From Schistosoma mansoni (taxonomy: Eukaryota; Platyhelminthes; Trematoda; Strigeidida; Schistosomatidae): 64,000 bases of DNA. The stretch covers positions 29,518,679 through 29,582,678 of the forward strand of contig NC_031495.1 in the NCBI RefSeq assembly GCF_000237925.1. The letters run 5' to 3'. The stretch's first letter is position 1. The number at the start of each line of letters is the position of its first letter. Positions 38,880 to 49,349 of this stretch are shown here, piece after piece. A model generated the notes under the pieces. The model was not told the DNA's origin and made no database searches. It was given only the letters and a program-made list of their open reading frames with translations. The position numbers and the translations under genes were made by a program.

Positions 38880-40560
38880 AAAATAATCGGAAACTATTCT
38901 GAACCATATACCATAATATGTCAAACCACTGAATTCCATGATCTCTAGTATCACAACTAGGGAGTCTTGTTGGACCTGAAGCTGCTAGTCGTATCAGGCT
39001 ATTTTTCATACTAATTAGAGTCGGCAAAAGATGGGAACTGTGGAGGCCTTTGGAGTGACATGCGTAACGCATAGTCAAGCTACTGAGTTCTATCTGTTAA
39101 GATGGTGATACTGTACTCGAACGCATTGCCGATCTCTAGGATAACTAACAAAGTGTCGCCACTAGGTATGAATAGTTCATCGGATTCAACCATATTCGAG
39201 TGCAGAAAGTCACCGAGCATCTTCAACTTCGAGAGGTCAGTATTTTATCATAGAGCAGAAATACTCTCATTGACGCTTTGTACATCCGAACCTTTACAAC
39301 CGAACTAAATTAATAACAGGTCCAGAAATAACCTAGACTAGTTTAAGTCGCTCTAGCCTTCACCACAAACAGATTGATTTCAAATGCCATAACACTAACG
39401 GTACTGAAGGCTACCCAAAAATACATATTCCTCATCATAAATTAGTTCGGTCGCACTCTCGTAGCAGTCTTGTGAAAGTGCTTCTAATTTTGAAGGTACA
39501 GGTTACATGCTGTATTTAAGGGCGGTAATTGTCTAATAATTATGTACTGTTGGGGTAAAATAGATACCACCGCACTATAAAGTAATGCCATTGCGTAATT
39601 GAGGCCGAAAAGTTTCTTACCAATTAGCAGGTCTACACCACTATACTTCTGGGGTTGTTTCCTTAAGGTTATCGATATTAATCCCTTTATTTGGTTAGAA
39701 CAATGGAGAGAGTTGTTTGTGTGCTGCCACTCTGTCTCTTCTGCTTTTTTATTCTTCAACATGTTAATAAACTCAAACACATTTGTTTTCAATAGACAAT
39801 GTCAGGACGCAGTCGCATTCAACATGTTGATGTCAAGAAACAAAGATTGTTATCCTGAAACATGTGGCAGCGCTCTGGCATTTTATAGAGTGTCAAGATG
39901 TAGTCAGTGGGTCGAAAACTGGTCCTTGAACCTAACTATGATATTGGGTTATAACAGGATTTGTACCTAATTTATTTAGATCAATCCGTTTAAGACAATG
40001 AATTTGTTGGTCTCTAAAACAAAATCCAGAATGATTAGGTGTCAAATTGTTTTCACATTATGTTTATTATTATCCTTGTCTATTCTTACCCCCATTTCCA
40101 GTCTAGTTGACCTTTTATTTTTATATATAAATGTTCTTGACAAGTATATGTATGATCAGATTGTTCGAAATGTATTGCGCTAATATATCACATAGTTCTG
40201 ATAATCTTCGTCTTCTTATTACATTATCAAAAGATAAGTGAATATTATTGTAGGATCAAGATATGGATAGGTGCTCCAGCTTTGTACACAGCTACTCTAT
40301 CGGTAAGTGATGACTTCAAGCAGAGTAAGAATTACAGGTAGCAAGGAGGTAGGCGATAATGGTGGTGCTGATCTGAAATATGTTGTAATTCTCACAGAGC
40401 TTTGGAAATCGGTCCACGTTATCAGATCTATGGCTAACAAATCCCCTTCAGCCACCCATAGGATTCTCATCTGCTCTTAAACCCTAGGCCTACGTTCAAA
40501 AAATATTTCTTTGCTCATATGGTTCGAAATAGTGACAAAGAGATTGTGTAAGATTTTCTC
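38880..40560 (-). mobile_element. Old RTE-like remnant, order C-terminus to endonuclease
   Basis: Scattered minus-strand similarity in the correct domain order: C-terminal block (DHGIQWFDILWYMVQNS, 38880-39080), the LRR-like helix block (39100-39300), an RT block with GVDLLIGKKLFGLNYA (about 39600) followed upstream by VFEFINMLK, and an endonuclease scrap (40260-40500). Many indels mark an old insertion. Confidence 0.65.
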
Positions 40561-41324
40561 AAATAGATTTTTATGAAGATGGCACAAGATGCTCTGGGTT
40601 CTACTGAAATTTCTAGAAAAAAGACAAATCTTAATGATTTCCTGTCTGTTGTGTTCTCAATTTATCTATAACTTATTGATCAATACATTCCCAAAAATAT
40701 ACAAGACGAGAAAAAATCAATTATGACTGACCAATTAAATTGATTACAATGATTTTACAAAAGATTAATTATTTTCTAAGTATCGTTTAGTAATTATTGA
40801 GTTAAAACTTATTCCCGGTTACAGTGTTATTTTAAAGATCGTTGCATACTCCGATAATTATAAGTCTATTCCTGTTATATATTGGTGAATTGGAAACATC
40901 CGATATTGAAGTCGTCAGTTTTCAGCTGGATTTATTATCTGCTCTTTCTAGTGAATATTTTCGTTGTTTCTTATTCTTTTTCCTGTGTGTAATCGAAAAA
41001 AATTGACTAAATATTGTACAGTATTTGTAGAGAAAAAATTAATTCTGGAAGGAAATTATCTAGTTGTATTTTCATCTAACCAACTGAAAACAGTGTTCAT
41101 TTCAATGCTCGAACTATTAAAAATATTCAACATTTTATAATTGTAAATTCTCTATATAACTTTACATTTTACTTCTATCTGAAGTATAAGAATTGGTTTC
41201 TGACGTAAATTGAGTTATTCGGACCCTTAAGAATCTTTACAACTTCATTAATGAATTTAAATGCATAATTATGCATAATTATTTGTAGTATTTAATACTA
41301 TTGTTTAGATAAGATGGTGGTTGG

Positions 41325-41487
41325 AGGTAGTCCATAGAAAACCCTGGACCTAGGTTTCGTGCCATTTCCCACCCGTCGGCAAGGTGTACATGCACTGTTA
41401 AAGGGACTGAAGCTCCCTTACGGATTCGATCCCTTGTCACCCATCTTCACAGTCAGAGACATTACCACTGGGCTATCTGGGCCGCAA
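41325..41487 (-). mobile_element. tRNA-derived SINE with hammerhead remnant (Sm-alpha-like)
   Basis: Minus strand: the head carries an A box (TAGCCCAGTGGTAA, 41462-41475) and a B box (GGATCGAATCC, 41422-41432) of a Pol III promoter. The tail contains a decayed hammerhead domain and a CCAGGGTTTTCTATGG segment that matches the SINE at 47.6 kb. No tRNA cloverleaf can be completed, so it is a SINE, not a tRNA gene. Confidence 0.75.
41342..41384 (-). ncRNA. Decayed hammerhead ribozyme
   Basis: In 5'-3' order on the minus strand: stem I strand CCTTG (41384-41380), core CCGACGG where CTGANGA is expected (41379-41373), an imperfect stem II (41372-41359), GAAAC (41358-41354), GTC cleavage triplet (41349-41347) and stem I partner CAGGG (41346-41342). 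U4 is C and A9 is G, so catalysis is unlikely. Confidence 0.6.
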
Positions 41488-41674
41488 CTGACCTCCTGTA
41501 TGACTGAAATGTATCTACAAAATTTATAGAGGTCTCTAAAAATGAAATTCTCAAGTTGTCTTGTCGCTACACTTTTCGTTTTCTCTAAAACATCCTAATC
41601 TACAAATGAGTTTTCCAAACACAGTTCATCGTCAACTATCCAGACGGCTAACCAGCGATTGGAAAGGTGAAATC

Positions 41675-43640
41675 AGTCAGCTACAACGTAGGACCTGGCA
41701 CATACATGTGTCGGCCCAAGTTGCCACACCTCATTAGCACAACAAAATGAACACCAAATTAATAGAAGTAGTTACTTCAATGGTAGCAATATATGAAAGA
41801 AAGATTGCATATAAAGATACAGTACAGGAAGAAAGAATTACTTCGTAGAAAGTAAGGTACAAAGTAATCTCACGGTTCAGGGAAGACAGAGAGTGTATAC
41901 CCCTAAACCCCAGTGACCGATTCTGAGCCATGCCACACAGAGTCTCCAACCATTGGTTACGATAATCACGCGGATCACAACCAGGTAATCTGCATCTACC
42001 AACATAGCTAAGACCAGAAGTTAGTAACTTCAAGCACTGATGCCACGTCTTGGTTTGGCCGCCCCCAACTCTCTTCCAACCATCTCCTACACTAGTCAGC
42101 ATAGCTCGTCGTGGTAATCGGTGTTCAGGCATACGTAACACGTGGCCTAACCATCTCAGTCGATGAAGATTCATGACCTCATCAACTGATTTACCATCAT
42201 TTCCTAATACCCTGTGTCTAACCTCACTATTACTTACCCGGTGATCCCAGAAGATGCGAGCAATATTTCTAAGACATCTGAGATCAAATACTAGTAACTT
42301 ACGAGTATCTTCAACTCTTAATGGCCACGTTTCACAGCCGTAAAGTGAAACAGAACGGACTGCTGCGCAGTATACTCGTCCCTTAATTGATAGACGGATA
42401 TCTCGTCTTCGCCGTAGGTGACGTAAGTTGGCAAAAGCCAAACGAGCTTACTGAATCCGTGCTGAGATTTCGTCAGACACCAATCCATTAGGGCTGATCA
42501 GACTTCCAAGATAAGTGAAGTTGTCCACGCGTTCGACTACTTCGCTCCCTATCCTTAGTTCAGGTGTTGACGCAGGCCAGTCCTGGAGTAACAATTTACA
42601 TTTAGATGGGGAGAAACGCATCCCAAACATCCTTGCATTGTTGCTCAGTGCTATCAAAAGACCCTACATTTTATCAGCCTCTTCACCAAACAGGACTATG
42701 TCATCTGTGTATTCTAAGTCAATAAGTGGAACTCCTGGAAGGAGACCAATGCCCAAATATTCGGAAGACGAGAATGTTATTTTCAGTCGTATGTCTATGA
42801 TGAAGTTAGACAAAAGTGGAGATAGTGGACAGCCTTGTCAGATACTACTTGAGGTTGTAAAATCGGATGACAGTTCTCCTTAAGTTCTGACTTGACTGGT
42901 AGTGTTCAAGTAAAGAGCCTTCGCAAGGTCTACGTACTTCTGAGGTACACCTTTCAATGACAGACACTGCCACAGAGCCTCTTGGTCTACAGAGTCAAAT
43001 GCTGATTTCAAGTCAAGAAAAACTATCATTGTCGGACGCCGATAAATATGTCTGTGCTCTAAAACCTGACGAATAGTGAATATGTGGTAGATGCAGCCAC
43101 GACCAGGTCTGAAGCCAGCCTGATTTTCTCGTGTTTGCAGTTCATGTGTCTTAGTTAGGCGCCCGATAATTATTGAGGCTGGTACTTTGGATGCTATGTC
43201 AGTCAGACTAATCCCTCTATGGTTATTACAGGATGATTTTGACGCATTCTTATATATTGTGATAATCAGTGATTGTGACCAGTCATATGGGATTACGTTC
43301 AACACACAGATTTTAGCTAAAATATTAGTCAACCTAATCGATAAAACTAGACCGCCATCCCTAAAGACATCTGGAGCCAATCTATCTGGACCAGCTGCTC
43401 TTCTTTGTTTGAGACTAGCTATAGCTTTCTGAACTTCAACTAGAGTCGGGAGACCTACTTCAATGTTCCATTCAGGCTGTTTGGGAATGATGAGTAGTTG
43501 TAGAGTAGCTGATGGCCAGCTGAACTACCACTTAAAGTGTTCCACCATCGTTCTAAACCATCGTATAGCCGTCATTGCACCGACGACCTAAGAAGTCTTG
43601 AATACGGGGATCCAATCGATTAGTGCTACCTCAGCTCTAG
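41675..43640 (-). mobile_element. RTE-like retrotransposon sharing nonsense codons with the 17.7-kb copy
   Basis: Minus strand: endonuclease scrap (43550-43640), RT start (DVFRDGGLVLSIRLTNILAK), RT core 43380-42880 (SSCNNHRGISLTDIASK, AGFRPGRGCIYHI, VFLDLKSAFDSVDQEALW), LINE C-terminal domain (42441-41880, [36 protein letters not shown]) and a 3' UTR ending near 41675. Stops at 42880-42882, 42838-42840 and 42448-42450 coincide with those of the plus copy at 17.9-18.3 kb. The upstream end is interrupted by a plus-strand SR2-like fragment. Confidence 0.85.
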
Positions 43641-43764
43641 CGCCAACGCCAACAAGACCAGATGAAGATTCCACAGGGTCCATGGATAAACGCCTGTTAA
43701 ACAAGCTTTTCGAAGCAACAGATGGAGAGTGAATTTGTAGTACTCCAACAGAGTCTTGAGTACG

Positions 43765-44600
43765 GGAAGCACGGAATACAATAGACAGCTTCGATTCAAC
43801 TAGACGACTTGGACTTCACAGATGACCTGGCTCTCGTATCCCATACATACGAGCAAATGCAGGTGAAGACAACTAGCGTAGCGCCAGCCTGTGCATCAGT
43901 AGGCCTCAACATACACGATAGAAAAATCAAGATCCTGAAATGCAACACTGAGAACACCAACCCAATTACATTTGATGGAGAAGCGCTCGAAGAGGTGGAA
44001 AGTTTCACACCCCCGGACAGCAACATCGATGAACGTGGAAGATCTGATGTAAATGTAAAGGTGAGGATTGGCAAAGTAAGGACATCATTCCTACAGTTGA
44101 CGAACATATGGAACTAAAACAACTGTCTGCAAGCCAATATGAAAATCAGAATATTCAATACGAACATCAAGCCAACTCTACTGTACTAAGCTGAAACATG
44201 AAGAACTATCATCAAAAGAGTGAGTATTTATAAGCAATTGTTTATGCAAGATACTGAATGTCCGTTGTCGGGAAACCATCAACAACAGCCTACTGTGCGA
44301 GAGAAGAAACCAGTTTTCATGTGAAGAGGAAATTAGGAAAAGACGTTGGATGAGGATAGGAAACACATTACGGAAATTATCGAGCTGCATCATGAAGCAA
44401 GCACTGACTTGGAATCCTGAAAGTAGACGGAAAAGTGTTAGACCAAAGAATACACTGTCGAGAATTGAAAGCAGACATGAAAAGGATGAATAGCAACTGT
44501 AAATAAATGGGAAGGATTGTCCAGGACAACGTTGTATGGAGAATGCTCGTGGGCGGCCTATGCTTTTCCACGTGGGGTAACAGAGGAATGTATGTAGGTA
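43765..44600 (+). mobile_element. SR2-like RTE 3' fragment
   Basis: Plus-strand RT end and 3' UTR of an SR2-like element: LDDLDFTDDLALVSHTYEQM, then [12 protein letters not shown], with a TAA at 44115-44117. From 43928 it is nearly identical to 28347 onward. The tail is followed by the assembly gap, so its 3' end is not seen cleanly. Confidence 0.85.
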
Positions 44601-44620
44601 TTTTAAATATAATGTTCCCC

Positions 44621-44837
44621 NNNNNNNNNNNNNNNNNNNNNNNNNNNNNNNNNNNNNNNNNNNNNNNNNNNNNNNNNNNNNNNNNNNNNNNNNNNNNNNN
44701 NNNNNNNNNNNNNNNNNNNNNNNNNNNNNNNNNNNNNNNNNNNNNNNNNNNNNNNNNNNNNNNNNNNNNNNNNNNNNNNNNNNNNNNNNNNNNNNNNNNN
44801 NNNNNNNNNNNNNNNNNNNNNNNNNNNNNNNNNNNNN
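44621..44837. other. Assembly gap (217 N)
   Basis: An unbroken run of N separates the SR2-like 3' end from ordinary AT-rich sequence. True size unknown. Confidence 0.99.
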
Positions 44838-46844
44838 ATTATTTTGTTGCTCCTTTATGTGTAATGTTTATAAATAAACATTTAGACTGTTCGTAAATGA
44901 AGTACTATATTGAAACCAGAGTGAAAATCAACATTGGGAAACGGGTACACTCACGCGATAAAACCCAAATGAAACGAGACACATATATAAGGTTTCAAGA
45001 CTCACTATGACCTAACAAGCTAACGATAATCTTTAAGAAAGTTACTTGGACAGATTCGCCTTTATACATGAAATGTACTTTATCAGCACATACGTATTAC
45101 ACAGTATAATTATAAATCTTTCTCGCATGTTAAGGAAATATTAGACTAGTGGATTTGTTTAAATTTATGCTGTTAGTGTTACTTGATAGAAGCAATGAAT
45201 GCTTTATAGTTAAAAGTATTGAAAACAGAACACCACAAAAATGACTACTTATTTAGAATAATATATTTAAATTGCTGAAATTCATTTTTTTACGATTAAA
45301 CTTAACAACTTTGTTAACTGTTACGAAAATTAAAGATAAAAAGTCTGAATTACAACAACCGACTATCAGCTAATATTGGTTTGAGGTAATCCATAAAAGC
45401 GTATAAAAACTGACAACATGAAGAATATTGATGCCATATTGCACCATAATGGATGTGTCGAGAGCAGACAAGTTCGGATAAACCCAAACATAAGATGCAT
45501 ATAATGTGTTACGTTATCGATAAGATAATACTGTAATATGATTTTTCAGAGACGCTAGAGATCATGTTTATACCTGTTTGCAAACGCCATTTGTTAATCA
45601 AACGCGTAAGAAGATGGAAATAAGACAAGAATAATTAATTTCAAGTTTTTAAAAATGATTAGTTGTATAATCTTACTTAAGATATTTTCAGACTCATGAG
45701 ATCTGGCTCAACAGAAAATAATTACAATGGGGTTACTACATTGGAATCTTATTACCAATATTCTGTCATAATGTATATTTATTGTCGTCCATTGAAACTA
45801 GCTATTAAGCTTTTCAATGAAAAACCAAGTAATATTTACTAAATCAATTCTATTTATAAAATAAGTACTCAGAAGAGTATTAGAAGGCAGTTATAAATTA
45901 TTCAGTGCCGCAAGTTAAAAAGTACCAACTATGGAATTATAACTTAGTGATAGGAAATGAAAATTTATCGTCTTTCTTTGAATTTCGAACATATTAAAGA
46001 GAAAGAACTGAACAGTTCCAACGGAGAGTTGAAGTTCCAAGAATAAGTAACTGTCTTCGAATAAAGATTAAACATTATAAATTGGTATTCTAATTTATAT
46101 AAATTTGACATCTGAACAGATATAGAATATGTTGAGGTCTAATTGAATGTAACATTAATCAATCGGGTTCAGGTACAATAAGCTGAAGTTTGAATAAAAT
46201 GTGTATTGTATCGTGTAACTACTGAAAGCAGACAGATATAAACAAACAGACAAGAAGCATTTACATCAATGCTAATAATTTTCACACTAGATAGACAGAA
46301 ACATAGCTCACCTCAATAGATACTTACCAAATGTATTTTCTCATAACAAATAGCAGTTTTTCAAAAAATATCCTTGTCGTTGCAATACAAATTCCTGAAT
46401 GTATACAGAGGTGAATTGCCGAAAAAGTCTCAAAAGTCATTAATAAAAAAGGTTGAAAGTGTAATTTCTAGAGGTAGGATAATAATAACAATACGACAAA
46501 ATACATATTCACTATCATATTACTATCCTTAACAAGGAAGGATTTTCCATTTTGTGTAGCTATTGTCTATTCACTTAATTAAATGAATAAAAGAAGTAAT
46601 AGCCAGTGTAGAGTCTGGGAAGAATTAGTGTTAACCTAAGTTTTCATATCACACCAGCACAGAGAGATGAAAGTAACAAGATGAGTAAAAAAGGGGTTGA
46701 GTTGTTAGTAAAATAAATGATAGTTAGAAAGATTAAACACCGGAAATATGTTTCGAAAAGACAAAATGAAAAGAAGTTATTTATTAGACAAAATTGAAAC
46801 TAAAGACGTAGTGGTTGAAAAGAGTGGATATATCTGAGTTATTG
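44838..46844. other. AT-rich intergenic stretch
   Basis: No gene, RNA gene or recognisable repeat on either strand. Confidence 0.5.
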
Positions 46845-47060
46845 TGACCGATTCTTATTCATATAACTTAAAGTCTTCCAACACTGATCGCGGTTACCGT
46901 ATGGACCTTAACCAAATAGTATGCAACTACTAACGCAACACAGTCAGAAAGGTAATGATTTCATGAACTCGTACCATGTCTTGGTTTGGGGGGCAACTCA
47001 CTCCTACTCTAGCCAATATTGTACGTTGAGATAGACAGTTGCCGGACATATGCAACCCAT
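46845..47060 (-). mobile_element. Old RTE-like remnant
   Basis: Minus-strand similarity to the C-terminal domain of the RTE copies (ACCATGTCTTGGTTTGG block near 46975, and the preceding TTACCGTATGGACC block), with no open frame. Confidence 0.55.
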
Positions 47061-47564
47061 ATTACAGCTATTTTAGTTACTAAAGTCATAATCCTAAATA
47101 TTACTCCAGGATTGCTTCATTATTCCGCGATATTTAGGAGATATTCAGAAGACAATTGTAATAAAATACCTGCAACCTCACCATGTGGGAAGAATACGAT
47201 TAACTGAAAAGTTATATTAAATCGATTTAATACAGTTACGTAATATTTTGTATAGACAGGGTCTCGAAATATCATTTTCTGCAAACATTGCTTTTTTCTA
47301 AACTGGAATGATAGGAGCAAATAGAGACTATCATAACAGTGTTATATGTCTACAAAGTAATTTAAACATCATTCAGTGTTTCTGATAATTAGATAATGAT
47401 CTTATTATATTTATTCACCTTGACTGTAGAGATCTGATGCTATAACTTCTCGTAATATTATTTTTATGTACTTTATTCATAATTTATGATAATCTAAATC
47501 ACTTTTCTAAACTATCAATTTACTCAATATCACATCATTTAACTGTAAATATTTTTATATATAG

Positions 47565-47700
47565 TTGAAATCATGAGTCAATTGAACCTAGACCACCATG
47601 GAAAACCTGGAAGCACTGGACGGCCGTTTCGTCCCATTGTGGGACTCTTCAGCAGTGCGTATCCACGATACCACCTCGCGAGATTCGAACCCAGAGGATA
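47565..47700 (-). mobile_element. Sm-alpha-like SINE, 5'-truncated, with hammerhead
   Basis: Minus strand: B box GGGTTCGAATC (47692-47682), a linker, a hammerhead ribozyme (47658-47613) and a tail CCAGGTTTTCCATGGTGG. The A box is missing, so the head is truncated. The tail matches the SINE at 41.3 kb. Schistosome Sm-alpha elements are known to combine a tRNA-like head with a hammerhead. Confidence 0.8.
47613..47658 (-). ncRNA. Hammerhead ribozyme, complete core
   Basis: Minus strand, 46 nt: stem I GCACTG (47658-47653) pairs with CAGTGC (47618-47613). Core CTGAAGA (47652-47646) fits CUGANGA. Stem II GTCCCA/TGGGAC with loop CAA is perfect (47645-47631). GAAAC follows (47630-47626), then a minimal stem III with loop GGCC, and GTC (47621-47619). 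Predicted self-cleavage falls between 47619 and 47618. Every conserved core base is present, so it should be able to cleave if transcribed. Stem III is only 2 bp, which usually favours action as a dimer. Confidence 0.85.
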
Positions 47701-49201
47701 TTCATTTTAAAATAGGTGAAAATTTTTTTGTGATTGCTTATATTGGAAAATTAGTGTAGTGGATGATTAAGAACTTGGCCAGAATATGGGGAAAGAAAAA
47801 TACGCATATAATTCAAACACTTATGATATTTAAATTAATGATTAATTACTTTCATTCACAAAAACACTTTTCGTTTATTTAGCTTTAATTTTTCAGATAA
47901 GTGATATGATTTATATGGAGACATATGTACCTTATAAAGCTTATAAACATTTTAAGGACTATCACAGATAAAATCGATTGATAAAATAATTCAAAATCCA
48001 TTATTCATAGTAAGATTTACGTACTGGTTGTTTAATTCAGATAAAGTGAATTTGAATTTAAAGCTCTCCACATGCCTAAAGTTCATTTTCTATGGAGGTG
48101 TCCGCTCAAACTTTGAAAAACGCACGTATAGATTAAGCATCCCTGTCTTGAGATAAACTCAGGCTTTTTATAGACATATAGAATTCTTTTAATCATTCCC
48201 TTATCGTAGGTCAGCTTCGTATATCAAATAACGAAGTCTGTACAATGTACAATTAAAATCAAAAGATGCTTACCAAAAACGGACGGTTGTAGATAAGCAA
48301 TGAAAATTAATCACTGGAAATTTCAGGTTATTGATTTACCAAATAGCATTCCTACTACTTATAAGTAGCTACGTATGGTTAACGGTATTTTAATTCTTAA
48401 TCACAAGGCTACTCTAAGATTCTTTCAGAGATAAGTGCTTGCCTAAAGTCATGGTCATATTAATTTAATATCTAAGGTATGATTAAAGGAATGAAAAGAA
48501 CTTACCAATACATCATAATAGAGATATAATCTTCACTGATACTTATATGCAAAAAAGAAATGTGATGAGATTCCTTTTATTTCAAAAACAGACATGTTTA
48601 GAAGTAAGAAATTGTTACCTTTGAAACTTATAACAATATGAACATTGATACTCGAATTCTGCAGCCCATAAATAATTCAAAAAAACTTCCATTAAGCTGA
48701 GAGCTATCAATTTATAAGTCTAAAAATAATGATATTACCATGGCAGCTATTCAAACAAATAAAATAAAGTGATAAGTTTCCCTAATGTTGCCAAATAATG
48801 GTAAGATCAACTTACTGTAAAGGTATTTGAATCAAAATCACGACAGTAGAATATAAATTACTACACTTCATCTTTCCAAAACATATATTCGATAGTGTGG
48901 AGCCTGTGACTAGGAAAAGACCATGAATAAATTTGTGCTTTTTAGTAAAGAATGAACATATTCCGTCATAGAGGCCATATCAAGAGATGTGATTGATTGG
49001 AGGCTCATATAGAGTAAAAGCAGTAAGCGAAGAAATTATTGCTTCAATTAGAACTTAAAACTTGTATTGTTGGCAAGATATATTGTTTCTGCATATTACC
49101 TATTGCTATTAAACTCCATAATTTAGGAAAAATCAGGCCTTTTACTAAAAAACAGCGTATTTATCAAGTGTCGCCATATGAGCCTCTGCTTTAAATTTTG
49201 A
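47701..49201. other. AT-rich intergenic stretch upstream of INTS6
   Basis: No gene or recognisable repeat seen on either strand. Confidence 0.5.
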
Positions 49202-49317
49202 CCAATCAGGATTCAATATTGTCAGCTTGATATAATATATAACGTAGTGTCAGGCAATTGTAGCATTAGGAACGGTACGCTTTATTGTGTGCGTTGCGGT
49301 CAGGTCGTCGTGATTGG
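49202..49317 (+). promoter_or_regulatory. Candidate INTS6 promoter CCAAT boxes
   Basis: A CCAAT box at 49202-49206 and an inverted one (ATTGG, 49313-49317) lie 33-150 bp upstream of the INTS6 start codon, in a locally GC-richer stretch (about 49250-49345). No TATA box is evident. Confidence 0.35.
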
Positions 49318-49349
49318 CTGGTTCGTTCGTATGACCTTGAGCGCTAGCT

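Noticed and set aside
41342-41384. Second active hammerhead
   Set aside because: Two invariant core positions are changed and stem II is imperfect.
41422-41475. Genuine tRNA gene
   Set aside because: A and B boxes are present but no acceptor stem or cloverleaf can be formed; the hammerhead tail shows it is a SINE.
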